IMG/VR virus record: IMGVR_UViG_3300025466_000123
Span: 1 to 32,668 of that record
From: a virus
Reading direction: 5' to 3' (one strand)
DNA length: 32,668 nt
In this document: positions 14,910-23,796 of the stretch, piece after piece
Layout of the letters: every line of letters begins with the position of its first letter
Position numbering within the stretch: position 1 is the stretch's first letter
Position numbers and translations under genes: made by a program
The notes under the pieces: model-generated
Told to the model about the DNA's origin: nothing
Databases searched by the model: none
What the model saw: the letters and a program-made list of their open reading frames with translations, nothing else

Positions 14910-15847
14910 CAGAAATACTCCACAACGTAAATAAAGCCGTTGCCGCCAGCGCCACCATTGCCACCGCTAACCGTGTTTGAAGCACCACCGCCGCCACCGC
15001 CGCCTTGAATTCCCGCACCACCCGCTTTAGTGCTTGAGCCGCCAGTACCGCCACCTGCACCGCCACCACCGGGCGAATAAGTTGTGACCGCAGTACCCGG
15101 ATTACCTGCGCCTCTGCTTACACCAGTTGCTTGAGTATTAGTTACGGCTAAAAAACCACCGGCTGCGCCAGTACTGTTTCCGCTACTTGAGTTTCCTGCG
15201 CCGCCTCCTGTTGGAGCAAAAGCGTATTGATAGCCAACACCAGCTCCACCAGCACCATAAATACCCGGTGAGCCGGGGGTTCCACAAAACCCGATTGTGT
15301 TGGCGGTTCCATTAATGCCTGTGCTTCCGGTACTCACACCGTTTACACTGGTTATGCCATACACAGTTGTATATGTTCCGGCGGTTCCACCAACTGCTCC
15401 GGCAGGGGTAGCGTTGCCTGGAATTCCACCTGCACCGCTTCCAGAATTGGTTGAGGCAGTTACTTGACCGCCGCCCCCGTTACCACCGCCAGTGGCATAA
15501 ATAAATGTTCCAAAGTTTGAGTTACCGCCGGATGTTCCGTCGCCACCAGCAGTGTTAGATGAAGTAGCGCCAGTTCCACCTGTGCCGCCAACGCCAACCG
15601 TGCAAGTGACAGAAGAACCTAAAGCAGAAACGGGGAACCATTCCTCAATGTATGCACCGCCACCACCACCAGCGCCTCCAGAAGCGCCGGTAACATAATA
15701 TGCACCGCCTCCACCGCCGCCACCGCCACTACATACGACCACTTTGACAAAAATAGCGCCCGCTGACGGGGTGTATGTTCCGCTTGAAGTGAACAGTATT
15801 TTGTTGGTCGGGGCGGTTCCCGCTGATACAGAAAATGTTTTAAGCAT
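14909..15847 (-). CDS. Glycine-rich tail fibre / adhesin protein, 312 aa
   Basis: After a short beta segment (NKILFTSSGTYTPSAGAIFV, ending VKVVVCSG), the protein is about one third glycine, in blocks such as SGGGGGGGG, SGGAGGGGGAYIEEW and GGSSTKAGGAG. This is the polyglycine domain found in phage receptor-binding proteins, where stacked polyglycine-II helices display variable loops for host recognition (as in T-even gp38). It is encoded after the tail spike and before a fibre-associated small protein. AGGTGA precedes the ATG. The repeats are prone to slippage, which would change host range. Confidence 0.75.
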   Translation of the reverse strand: MLKTFSVSAGTAPTNKILFTSSGTYTPSAGAIFVKVVVCSGGGGGGGGAYYVTGASGGAGGGGGAYIEEWFPVSALGSSVTCTVGVGGTGGTGATSSNTAGGDGTSGGNSNFGTFIYATGGGNGGGGQVTASTNSGSGAGGIPGNATPAGAVGGTAGTYTTVYGITSVNGVSTGSTGINGTANTIGFCGTPGSPGIYGAGGAGVGYQYAFAPTGGGAGNSSSGNSTGAAGGFLAVTNTQATGVSRGAGNPGTAVTTYSPGGGGAGGGTGGSSTKAGGAGIQGGGGGGGASNTVSGGNGGAGGNGFIYVVEYF

Positions 15848-15855
15848 ATGTCACC

Positions 15856-17676
15856 TTATGCGCTAATCGCGCCAAATGTTTTCCAAGTGCCTGGAGTGCC
15901 AGCTGTTGTGCAAACCCAGCCAACGTAACCACCGGCAGTTGGAGCAGAGTTGTACACAAGGCTACCAACAGCCCATGTGCCAACCGTGGGAGCCGCTGAT
16001 AACTGATACAGGCGTGTTTTGAACTGACCAGGGTTATACAACCCGTTACGCACAAAGTTGCTGAGATCGGCAACATTAGGCGCAGTCATCGAATGAATTT
16101 TACAAATCTTTAAGGTTTGGCCCACAGCACTACTATCATAAGCAGTGAAAATGCAATAAGCACCTCTTGTGGCAAGCTGTAACTGACCCACAAGAATAAT
16201 GCGCACCCAAGTGTTAGCAGGAAGTGAAAAGTTTGTATTAACTGTGTCTTGTGCGAAACCAACATTATAAACCGCCGACGACGAACTAGTTTTGACCAAA
16301 AAGCTAGTAACGACATACGTTCCTATTCCCGTGTATGAAGCAGAAGCCGTATTCATTACGGCTTGACCGGCACTGCCTGTTGATGAAAAACTGAATTGAT
16401 TGACATAACCCATCTGGGAATCAGTGACATACGCATATGTCGCATTGGTTCCACCAGAGGCGTATCCCCATTCGACAGCAGAGCCAACCGTGCCACCTAG
16501 CGCATTAGTTGCGTTGATGGCGTCATTGGTAAGCCATGCCGCTTCCGTCAACATGGGCGATACAAACAGCGAGAACGCGTTACCGCCAGGGAACCAGCGA
16601 GGAGCAGCACCCAGAACACCCGATGTCTGGCTAGTAACGTCTCTAAATATGCTTGGGCAATCAGCAAAGGTTAATAGCGATGTAGAGTCGCAATTAGGAA
16701 TAAACGTACCCACCGATCCGCTGTCAATCGACACAACCGAACTGTTTTGGATATAAAACTTTTGGGTGTTACTGACGTTTTGATAATTCTTGATGGCAAC
16801 CATTGATGAGGTGGTTGCTTGGAAAATGCTGTTAGTAACTGTATAGCCGTTGTAAGTAAACGACGCAGCTCCTGATCCGTTTGCTTCAGGCGCCCAGCTT
16901 TCAATGCTGACGTTTTGCGCTTTGTTAAGATAAAACGCAGCAACCGAGTTGTTATTGGTTACGCAGTTGATGAACCTATCAATACCCATTGGGTAGGTTC
17001 CAAGGCCAATGAACATGATGCCAACTACGTTATTTCTGAACCAGCAGCTGTCAAACGTACTTGAATTGCCACCGCCCTGTGTTGGGTCTTGCGTGAAATA
17101 CAAGCCAACATTTCCGTAAGACGCTGAAATTGTGCTGTAAGTACAGAACTGATTGCCGAGCAAATAGAATCCAACATCGCAGTAATTGATCTGGATATTG
17201 TTCATCTGAACGCCAGATGTGCCATTGGTGCTATTGGAATAAATGCCCCACTGACCGGTAGTTACACTAGCCGCCGTGATGTTAAAATTCTCCATCAGCA
17301 GGATTTCATTCTGCCAGTTGTTACCAGGCAAAATGGTTATCACAGGGGCGGCAAAACTGGTTGGCGCAATGATGGATGTGCCACCGTCACCAAAAATGTA
17401 AAAAGGATTATTGCCAGAATTGATCGTAATGGTTGACGTTGTTTTGTACGTTCCGCTTGGAATATAAACAGGGACTTTATTGGTCAGCGCGTCGTTAATA
17501 CATTCTTGAATAGCAGCTGTACTGTCTAATACGCCAGCAGGGTCAGCACCGTAATCAACAATGCTGTATCCCTGACCGCCGCCACCAGCGTTGGCAAGAA
17601 CATAAGTGAAGTTCGCGTCTAGTTCAGACAGCGGGATCGGGCCGGTTTGATTGGCAAAGGTAAATGGAATACTCAT
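15856..17676 (-). CDS. Tail spike with pectate-lyase-type beta-helix, 606 aa
   Basis: Residues 12-24 (GPIPLSELDANFT) form the short virion-anchoring segment seen in phage spikes. From residue 37 (YSIVDYGADPAGVLDSTAA) the pectate-lyase-3 beta-helix begins, and the body runs in Asn/Ser/Gly-rich coils to about residue 330. The following 200 residues resemble a carbohydrate-binding jelly roll, with a C-terminal block TRLYQLSAAPTVGTWAVGS, VGWVCTTAGTPGTWKTFG that is a frequent phage tail-tip module. Such spikes bind and often cleave surface polysaccharide. Catalytic residues cannot be assigned by eye. It lies 1 nt after the hub gene, the order expected in a podovirus. Confidence 0.8.
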   Translation of the reverse strand: MSIPFTFANQTGPIPLSELDANFTYVLANAGGGGQGYSIVDYGADPAGVLDSTAAIQECINDALTNKVPVYIPSGTYKTTSTITINSGNNPFYIFGDGGTSIIAPTSFAAPVITILPGNNWQNEILLMENFNITAASVTTGQWGIYSNSTNGTSGVQMNNIQINYCDVGFYLLGNQFCTYSTISASYGNVGLYFTQDPTQGGGNSSTFDSCWFRNNVVGIMFIGLGTYPMGIDRFINCVTNNNSVAAFYLNKAQNVSIESWAPEANGSGAASFTYNGYTVTNSIFQATTSSMVAIKNYQNVSNTQKFYIQNSSVVSIDSGSVGTFIPNCDSTSLLTFADCPSIFRDVTSQTSGVLGAAPRWFPGGNAFSLFVSPMLTEAAWLTNDAINATNALGGTVGSAVEWGYASGGTNATYAYVTDSQMGYVNQFSFSSTGSAGQAVMNTASASYTGIGTYVVTSFLVKTSSSSAVYNVGFAQDTVNTNFSLPANTWVRIILVGQLQLATRGAYCIFTAYDSSAVGQTLKICKIHSMTAPNVADLSNFVRNGLYNPGQFKTRLYQLSAAPTVGTWAVGSLVYNSAPTAGGYVGWVCTTAGTPGTWKTFGAISA

Positions 17677-17677
17677 T

Positions 17678-20236
17678 TTAGAATCTCACTCTTAATTCGT
17701 GTTCAAACTCAAACGTGTTCACCACATAAGAGGGCGCGGTTGAGGTCAATGTTAAGCCTAAATATTTACCGTATTGCTGGGCATCAGACTTGTACAAGTA
17801 ATAGCCACTGGCTAATCCGACCTTTCCTGTCCAGTTCACATTATTCAAATATGTATTTATCCAAGACACATTTGAGCCTAAATCGTTTTGCCAATAATAC
17901 GGGTTATCAGACAGGGTATAAACTGGGCTAGATGAATACTCAGAGTCAACCGTGACATTCAGCGGATACCCGTAAAACAGGCCAGTTGCTTCTACAGCAA
18001 ACTTAAGGGCTTGCTTGGTTCGGATAGGATCGCTCATAGGCAGCAACGCGGTCTGAATGTAAGTGCTTACGTTAGAGGTTGGGTCTGAATACATTTGATA
18101 TACATTTGACCCGTCATAGCCGTACATACTGATTTTGCCGCCAACAGGGGCAGATGCAATAAATTGCATATCTGTTGTAGTGCTTGTAAAGAACCATTTC
18201 TTATCAAAGAACACGGCTTGAATAAATCTAGGCACGTTGGAAGACCCTTTACCACCTGTGTAACGGAAATTGAACACCGCACACAAGATGTTGTTCAACA
18301 ATACCTGCCCGCCATACACGGGATAAGTAAAATCAATATTTGTGAATATCCCGTCTAACGGGTCTGAAATCTTTGTGGTTGTCGAGCCAACTAACGCATA
18401 AATACCGTAGTCGTTCATAAACAACACGGTACGGAAATACGGAAATATCGAATACGGCTTTCTTGAACCGATACTGGCGCTGATGTTGGTATTGGTGAAT
18501 ACCGTTGTGCCAGTGCTGGTTACTTGAACGTCAGAAAAGACGTTGATGCTATCGTCGCCAAAAACATACAGAAAGTTGTTTGCAGACAACAACTGAGTGA
18601 TGTTGCCGTGCAATGTAGAGTCTGAAATGACCACTTCACCAGCTGACACGCTAACAAAGTCGCTGATTGACCCTGCCGCGCTGTAATACACATTACGGCC
18701 TTGGGCGATCCACACACGACCCGAAAATGAATCTATGCCAATGTTTTGATTGGTATTAACGACAGCATTGGCCTTGGCATTACTGCCTCCACCGCCACTG
18801 ATGGTAACGGTAATGTTTGCCGCATTGGTGTATCCCGTACCGGCATTGGTCATAATCACCGACACTACTTCACCACCGGAAATGATGGCCGTGCCAGCCG
18901 CATTGATTCCACCGCCGCCTGTGATGTTTACTACCGTGTTGGCAGCGTTAGTGTATCCATTACCACCAGAAGTCACCTGAACGGCAACTGTACCTTGGGC
19001 AAAAGTTAACAGCTCAGTAATCGCATTAGCATTTGTGCCGCCGCCACCGCTAAATGTGACTGTCGGCGGGCTAGTGTAGCCAGACCCTGCGTTGGTCAAA
19101 AATATCTGGTTTACCGATCCTGTATCCACATTGGCTATAGCATTGGCTCCGGCTCCACCGCCACCTGTGATGGTCACAGAAGGAGCAGAGGTATAGCCAG
19201 AGCCTGGATTAATAATTCCAATAGAAACAACTGACAAGTTGCCGACGTTGCCAGAAATGCTCGCAGCACCCACGGCTCTAATGCCTGGAGCAGGAGGCGC
19301 ACTAATAGTGACTTTAGGAATTGAGGTGTAACCGCTGCCTGGGTTATTAACCAAAATATTAGTGACTTGCCCTGCCGTGTTGGTAATCGAACATAGGGCA
19401 GTTGCTTGGATACCGTTGGCTTGGTCAGGAACGCTGATAGTTATGGTCGGTGGCGATGTGTAACCCGTGCCTGGGTTAGTGATGCCAACACCGCCAACAG
19501 AACCTACGTTATTTAGGTTGGTTCCGTCCCAAGTAAAGTATCCATTAACAGGGTCTAATATTAGCGCGTATTGATTGTTCCAGTTGCTAACATTGAACTT
19601 ACCCTGAACGGAGTTACCATTAACTATAACGCTGCCCGTTACCGCTATTGGCCCGCGAGTACCGGCAGAGGCATTTAGGTAATATGTACCAATACCGCCG
19701 GTTCCAGTGCCGTATGAAGAAATGGTGATTCCGGTAGGTATGCCCGCACCAGTTATGATTTGACCAACGGCAAAAGTGCCTGTGACTCCAGCGGTCACAT
19801 TCAAAATATTAACCGTCAGCGTTGGACTAAGCCGCACAGAAGAAACATAAGCGGTCGTTGCAGTAGCAACCGTTTGCAATGAATAAACTGAAAATGTTCC
19901 GGCTGGCGCAATAGTGCCAATGGTATTAACTGGTAGCGGTGGGTTAGCCGATGACGCTAAGATCATGTACTCGGCGCTACCGTCAATCTCAAAAGCAATT
20001 AAGTAGTCTGTCAAATTAAGACTAACGCTGAACAAATTGATGACAGTCGATGTGAATCCAACTGATCCTAGTTTGAGATAGTTAGGCGTGATCTTTAGGT
20101 TAGCCGCGCCAATCGGCATAGCATTTTCAAGCCATGAGAACTCATCTTCATTGATAGCCGTGCGATCCGCTTTGGTATTGACACCACGGAACTGTCTTAC
20201 GACTTGATACGACTTTTTTTGTTCTGCTGCTGCCAT
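17678..20236 (-). CDS. Tail hub / tubular protein B-like (P22 gp10-like beta-propeller) with repeat insert
   Basis: The protein has 852 residues. Residues 15-28 (QFRGVNTKADRTAI) and FSWLENAMPIGAANLKI mark the start of the phage tail-hub propeller family. The C-terminal 350 residues (IDSFSGRVWIAQGRNVYYSA, then DFVSVSAGE, and later VFFDKKWFFTST) fit the same fold. Two modules interrupt it. One at about 128-205 contains FAVGQIITGAGIPTGITISS and GTGTGGIGTYYLN. The other at about 250-494 has six NxGxGYT repeats. Without them the protein would be near 500-530 residues, closer to the usual length. The hub joins portal and adaptor to the spike. The gene lies 5 nt after the adaptor gene. Confidence 0.75.
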   Translation of the reverse strand: MAAAEQKKSYQVVRQFRGVNTKADRTAINEDEFSWLENAMPIGAANLKITPNYLKLGSVGFTSTVINLFSVSLNLTDYLIAFEIDGSAEYMILASSANPPLPVNTIGTIAPAGTFSVYSLQTVATATTAYVSSVRLSPTLTVNILNVTAGVTGTFAVGQIITGAGIPTGITISSYGTGTGGIGTYYLNASAGTRGPIAVTGSVIVNGNSVQGKFNVSNWNNQYALILDPVNGYFTWDGTNLNNVGSVGGVGITNPGTGYTSPPTITISVPDQANGIQATALCSITNTAGQVTNILVNNPGSGYTSIPKVTISAPPAPGIRAVGAASISGNVGNLSVVSIGIINPGSGYTSAPSVTITGGGGAGANAIANVDTGSVNQIFLTNAGSGYTSPPTVTFSGGGGTNANAITELLTFAQGTVAVQVTSGGNGYTNAANTVVNITGGGGINAAGTAIISGGEVVSVIMTNAGTGYTNAANITVTISGGGGSNAKANAVVNTNQNIGIDSFSGRVWIAQGRNVYYSAAGSISDFVSVSAGEVVISDSTLHGNITQLLSANNFLYVFGDDSINVFSDVQVTSTGTTVFTNTNISASIGSRKPYSIFPYFRTVLFMNDYGIYALVGSTTTKISDPLDGIFTNIDFTYPVYGGQVLLNNILCAVFNFRYTGGKGSSNVPRFIQAVFFDKKWFFTSTTTDMQFIASAPVGGKISMYGYDGSNVYQMYSDPTSNVSTYIQTALLPMSDPIRTKQALKFAVEATGLFYGYPLNVTVDSEYSSSPVYTLSDNPYYWQNDLGSNVSWINTYLNNVNWTGKVGLASGYYLYKSDAQQYGKYLGLTLTSTAPSYVVNTFEFEHELRVRF
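18757..19489 (-). repeat. Six tandem GYT repeats inside the tail hub gene
   Basis: Residues 250-494 of the hub hold six units of 39-45 residues, each with N-x-G-x-G-Y-T (Tyr-Thr at residues 259, 303, 348, 387, 428 and 469) followed by a strand and, in four units, a GGGG turn. The units have diverged at the DNA level and are not a recent slippage product. Similar GxGYTxxPxVxxxGGGG repeats occur in bacterial and phage surface proteins. Confidence 0.85.
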
Positions 20237-20241
20237 ATCTG

Positions 20242-21090
20242 TTAATACGGCGTACTGTAAGGGTTAGGCATCCTTCTGGTATAAGTGGACACCAAGACCG
20301 ATTGCGTATGCTTAATGTATTCCTGCTTAAATATCTCGGCTTCACCGAACGATTGCTCGTAATACTTGGCTAAATAAGCCGCATAGAACTGCACTGGGCC
20401 AGTATATGGGTCATTAATGGTGTCTACGTCTGCCAGAGCCACCAAAGGAGTTGGCAATACCACCGTATCTAGCTCAATGATGTAAACTTGGTCAGGAACA
20501 GGCGATATATAGCTTTGAGCCTGTCCGTAGGAGCTAAAAGCAATAGGACGGCCTATGTAGTTCTGCCAAAAACGCAATTCAGCGTTAAATTGCGTCCACG
20601 GCAGGTATCTCTGGGGTACACGGCTGTTTCCCCAGTACAAATTGATGTTAATGATGTCTAAAGTATTGGTTCCCTGCGGTAAGCAGCTCCAATTTATGAT
20701 TTCTGAGTTGCCAGCGTATTGCAGCATAGCTGTACCGTTCGCAAAAGGCGTTGACGGTGGTATAGCACCCGATCCCGTGGGATATATTGGCGCTGAACTG
20801 CCCAACGTACCCGCAGTCACTACCTTATAGATAAAGATGTTGCTTACAACGTAGTCATTTAAGGCTACAGGCGTATTAGCAGACCAAAAGTAAGGATTAG
20901 CGCCCCCAGGTACGGGGGTAGTAGGGACTTGCGCTTGTTGAAGAACTCGGAGACACCCTGTGTCTCGGACGATACGCTGACGCGCTTCGTTGATGTAAGA
21001 AGTTAGCTGGGGCTGTGTGTAAAAATTATAGTTGGCATCGTGCAACAGGCGCTGAACCTGTGTGATGTACCCTGAAAGTGTTTGCGACAT
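20242..21090 (-). CDS. Head-to-tail adaptor, P22 gp4 / tail tubular A-like, with inserted domain
   Basis: The protein has 282 residues. Residues 6-50 (SGYITQVQRLLHDANYNFYT, then QLTSYINEARQRIVRDTGCL) are the signature of the gp4-like adaptor family, which docks on the portal and gates DNA. The C-terminal half (VQFYAAYLAKYYEQSFGEAE, IFKQEYI) matches the same family. Residues 66-127 (PYFWSANTPVALNDYVVSN, YKVVTAGTLGSSAPIYPTG) form an inserted beta module like those of carbohydrate-binding or decoration domains. The ribosome binding site is weak. A stable hairpin lies just upstream at 21111-21144. Confidence 0.78.
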   Translation of the reverse strand: MSQTLSGYITQVQRLLHDANYNFYTQPQLTSYINEARQRIVRDTGCLRVLQQAQVPTTPVPGGANPYFWSANTPVALNDYVVSNIFIYKVVTAGTLGSSAPIYPTGSGAIPPSTPFANGTAMLQYAGNSEIINWSCLPQGTNTLDIININLYWGNSRVPQRYLPWTQFNAELRFWQNYIGRPIAFSSYGQAQSYISPVPDQVYIIELDTVVLPTPLVALADVDTINDPYTGPVQFYAAYLAKYYEQSFGEAEIFKQEYIKHTQSVLVSTYTRRMPNPYSTPY

Positions 21091-21110
21091 TTGAGGCCCA
21101 TGCTAAATAA

Positions 21111-21144
21111 CCGTGCGAGTAATCTTTTTTTATCACCCGCACGG
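21111..21144 (-). terminator. Long hairpin between capsid and tail genes, attenuator or processing site
   Basis: Positions 21111-21123 pair with 21132-21144 in a 13 bp stem with two G-U pairs on the minus strand, closed by an A-rich 8-nt loop. On the minus strand it is followed by TTATTTAGC, a short U-rich run, so it could partly terminate leftward transcription and lower expression of tail genes relative to capsid genes. An RNase III processing role is equally possible. Confidence 0.55.
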
Positions 21145-21150
21145 CTTGTC

Positions 21151-21591
21151 TTAGAAGCTGACCACATCACCATAAACGCAAATGTCTACCGTGTTGGCAT
21201 TACCAGACGCGGTGTTGACATTGACGTAAAGGGTGGAAGTCGTGTTGCCCGAAACAAACGTAGCAGTCGGAGTAATATCTTGGAACGTACCCACAGCAGA
21301 CACGCTGCTGATTACCGTGTTAGCCGTAATCAGGTTTGCGCCGTTGTTGGTTGATCCAATCGAAATGTTAGCCGATGCCACCGATCCACTTGGATTTTGG
21401 ATCGTTACTCGACGGACAATCACGCCTCCAGAGTTAGCAACAGCACCGCCAGCAGTTAATCCACCGCTTAAAAGCGGAAGTGCAATAACCGCGTTACCAG
21501 CCGAATTTAACGACTGGGCGCGAATGGTTGCAATTTTGTAGTTTGAAAAACTATCTGGCGTATTTTGTGCTACTGAATCTGAATTTGCCAC
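21151..21591 (-). CDS. Beta-rich virion protein, possible decoration, 146 aa
   Basis: It starts with GTG at 21591, with AAGGAAT at the right distance. The protein is Ala/Val/Thr/Ser-rich and all-beta (GGVIVRRVTIQNPSGSVAS, then ISIGSTNNGANLITANTV). This pattern is common in small phage proteins encoded just after the major capsid protein and is likely to form a surface or decoration protein. Paralogy with the next gene upstream is not evident by eye. Confidence 0.65.
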   Translation of the reverse strand: MANSDSVAQNTPDSFSNYKIATIRAQSLNSAGNAVIALPLLSGGLTAGGAVANSGGVIVRRVTIQNPSGSVASANISIGSTNNGANLITANTVISSVSAVGTFQDITPTATFVSGNTTSTLYVNVNTASGNANTVDICVYGDVVSF

Positions 21592-21600
21592 GGTAATTCC

Positions 21601-21957
21601 TTACTTGTTATTGAACGTACCGGACACAGCCTGACCACCGTTCGAGCCGTACAACGTCACAGTGATGTTGGATGTGTTGCTCGAAATCGCTTGCACGTTC
21701 ACGCCATCAGACATGAAGAATGAAGCGACGTTGACCGTGGAGATGTTCACCCAGGTCAACGAGGAAGCGTTGTTTGACGTATTGAGCTGAATCACCACGT
21801 TGGTGGTGGGCGGCAACTGCCAAACACCGGCTGGCACTGAAACGCCAGTTGTAGAACCCGTTCCCGTGTAAACGGTGACGGGCTGGAAAAATGCACCTGC
21901 GGTATTAGTTACCGCATTAGCACCAGCAAGAACGATTTTATTAGTTGAAAGTGACAT
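21601..21957 (-). CDS. Beta-rich virion protein, possible decoration, 118 aa
   Basis: An AGGAG ribosome binding site precedes the ATG. The protein is Thr/Val/Asn-rich with a PAGVWQLPPTTNVVIQLNTS segment and no charge clusters, as in small head-decoration proteins. It lies 9 nt after the major capsid gene in the leftward operon, so high expression is likely. The exact role is unknown. Confidence 0.65.
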   Translation of the reverse strand: MSLSTNKIVLAGANAVTNTAGAFFQPVTVYTGTGSTTGVSVPAGVWQLPPTTNVVIQLNTSNNASSLTWVNISTVNVASFFMSDGVNVQAISSNTSNITVTLYGSNGGQAVSGTFNNK

Positions 21958-21966
21958 GGTCGCTCC

Positions 21967-22980
21967 TTATAGCGAGATAGAGTTGTAACCGGTCACTTGA
22001 GTCATTGATTTTGGCTTCACTGATACCAGTTCAGCAATCATCAACACAGCGCCGACATAACCGATCTGCCAGTTTGGAAGCGTGGATTCAAACCCAGTGA
22101 ACACAAACGAACCTTGCTCATGGATGTAGAGCGAGAGATAGTTGGTGTTCAAGAAGTACACGGTTCCCTCTGGGCAATATGGGTCTGGATAAATTGGCAC
22201 ACCAGCAACCATCAGGGCGCGGAACGCAGCCTGTGGGCCGTTAGCTTCGCCATCAAAGCCCGAACCTGGGGTAATGACATATTGCTCTTGACCAACGTAG
22301 TCCTGAGCCAACAGCGTCCAAGTACCAAAACCGCAAACACCGAACGTAGGCACTTCAGCGCCGTACTTCACAGTACCCGAAATGTACTGCAAGATGTTCT
22401 GACGGGTTGGGTTGACGTTACCAGCGGCATACACTTTTGACTGCCACCATGTGTTGCTTGAACGGGAAATGTTGCCGTAAGCACCAGCGGCTGGGTCAGT
22501 GTTCGATACCGCACCAGGCAGACCGATGAACTGCTGCGTGTTGGTGGTGTTGGTGTACAGAGCCGTCGCCATCGCGTCCATCATCACGTTAGTCGCGTCA
22601 TTCATACGCGCTTCGATCAATGGAATAATGGCAGCGTCTTGCTGAACAGCGCCTTCCATGCCTAAGAATGGCACTGGAGCGATCATCAGCTTGAGGTCGA
22701 ATTCTGCGTTGTACGCACCCTGCTGAACGCTGGGCTGGTTGAACGAACCAGAATAGTCTGACCACTGAGCGTTCACAAATTGTGAACCCTGCACTGGCAC
22801 AGTGACCGAACTGACACCGCCCGATGCGCTCTGACTGTTGGCAATCAAAGCAGCCATCAATGGCGTTGAGTTATAAAGCTGGACAACCAGCTTTGGGATA
22901 AACGCTCTACGCGTTACATAGGTAAGTTCCGTATATTGCGAACTACCTGTTGCGGGTACAATACCACCACCGATTGGCAT
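21967..22980 (-). CDS. Major capsid protein (HK97-like fold), 337 aa
   Basis: The protein has the length, composition and position of a major capsid protein: after a scaffold-like gene, with a strong GGAG ribosome binding site. It begins YTELTYVTRRAFIPKLVVQL, has NSTPLMAALIANSQSASGG as an N-terminal helix, and its middle (DLKLMIAPVPFLGMEGAV, then IEARMNDATNVMMDAMATAL) is the spine helix region of the fold. The C-terminal part QIGYVGAVLMIAELVSVKPK matches the A-domain end of podovirus capsid proteins. No N-terminal delta domain or protease gene is seen, as expected with a separate scaffold. Confidence 0.82.
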   Translation of the reverse strand: MPIGGGIVPATGSSQYTELTYVTRRAFIPKLVVQLYNSTPLMAALIANSQSASGGVSSVTVPVQGSQFVNAQWSDYSGSFNQPSVQQGAYNAEFDLKLMIAPVPFLGMEGAVQQDAAIIPLIEARMNDATNVMMDAMATALYTNTTNTQQFIGLPGAVSNTDPAAGAYGNISRSSNTWWQSKVYAAGNVNPTRQNILQYISGTVKYGAEVPTFGVCGFGTWTLLAQDYVGQEQYVITPGSGFDGEANGPQAAFRALMVAGVPIYPDPYCPEGTVYFLNTNYLSLYIHEQGSFVFTGFESTLPNWQIGYVGAVLMIAELVSVKPKSMTQVTGYNSISL

Positions 22981-23002
22981 AATTTTTCTCCAAATTCCTT
23001 AA

Positions 23003-23530
23003 TTAAAAACCGATTGGGCGCGAACCTTTTCGCAGTTCAGCTAATGCTTTTGCAGCTTCGTCCCTAGCGCCAGTAACCGGATTCTTCCAATATTTGTTAA
23101 GGTCGAATTTGCTAATAGCACTTGGGTTGTAGCCAGACGGAGTTGGTTGAGCAGATTGCTTCATCCACGACCAATATTCCGCAGCGGCTTCGTGATTGGT
23201 AATGCCCTTGTCGAGCATTACTTTTTCAATAGCTTCAATATCTTCTTCTTTTGCAAGACCATTTTTAACCACACGATTGCGTCGTGCAGTCAATTCTTCC
23301 ATCGCATCACGTTCCCGTAATTGCGATTCAAGGCGCTCTACCCGCTTGTTAGCGGATGCGACTGCCGTGTTGGTTTGATCTTCGATGTCTAGTTCAGGAA
23401 TTGACATCTCAGGCTTGGCTTTCTTGGTTAGACGCAAGAAATCTTTGCGCGTAGCGGGGTTATCCGCAAGGCTGCGCGCAAGCATTGCCAATTCATCACG
23501 GGCTTCAAGCGATAGGTCTTCTAGGCTCAT
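23003..23530 (-). CDS. Capsid scaffolding protein, 175 aa
   Basis: The protein is highly charged and helical. A coiled coil covers about residues 55-85 (ANKRVERLESQLRERDAMEE), followed by HHxx-like LAKEEDIEAIEKVMLDKGIT. A Pro/Ser-rich linker precedes the basic end ALAELRKGSRPIGF. Position immediately upstream of the major capsid gene plus helical, charged composition with a basic tail matches podovirus scaffolding proteins, which guide shell assembly and then leave. Confidence 0.72.
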   Translation of the reverse strand: MSLEDLSLEARDELAMLARSLADNPATRKDFLRLTKKAKPEMSIPELDIEDQTNTAVASANKRVERLESQLRERDAMEELTARRNRVVKNGLAKEEDIEAIEKVMLDKGITNHEAAAEYWSWMKQSAQPTPSGYNPSAISKFDLNKYWKNPVTGARDEAAKALAELRKGSRPIGF

Positions 23531-23536
23531 TAGGAA

Positions 23537-23689
23537 TTACCTCGGTGCTTTTCTTGATTTACGATTAGGATTTCGTTGTGCAGCCGTTCGCTTAGGGTTG
23601 GGAAGTCCCTTAGCAGAACGGTACGCCAAAACGTCGTTGGCAAACGCTTCACGGTTGTCATCTTGTTTTGACGAAGTATTAGCCATCAT
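23537..23689 (-). CDS. Small basic protein, 50 aa
   Basis: It starts with ATG ATG, the first sharing one base with the upstream stop (TAATG at 23687-23691). The protein reads MANTSSKQDDNREAFANDV from the second Met and ends with a Pro/Arg/Lys tail (KRTAAQRNPNRKSRKAPR). The role is unknown. It is one of several tiny basic proteins between portal and scaffold that may bind DNA or enter the head. Confidence 0.6.
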   Translation of the reverse strand: MMANTSSKQDDNREAFANDVLAYRSAKGLPNPKRTAAQRNPNRKSRKAPR

Positions 23690-23796
23690 TATCTCTTGCT
23701 ACGACGCTTAGAAGACTTATGCTTTTGTTGCATAAGCTCTTTCCCGCTGCGCTTATGCATAGGGCTGTGATGCTTGTAGGGATTACCCTTAGACAT
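23689..23796 (-). CDS. Tiny basic protein, 35 aa
   Basis: A 35-codon gene with TAATG overlaps on both sides. It begins MSKGNPYKHHSPMHKRSGKE and ends KHKSSKRRSKR. More than half the residues are Lys, Arg, His or Ser, giving a strongly positive peptide. The exact overlaps show it belongs to the operon. It is likely a nucleic-acid-binding peptide. That role is inference from charge. Confidence 0.6.
   Translation of the reverse strand: MSKGNPYKHHSPMHKRSGKELMQQKHKSSKRRSKR

Noticed and set aside
22114-22440. Plus-strand frame of 108 codons
   Set aside because: Antisense to the major capsid gene.
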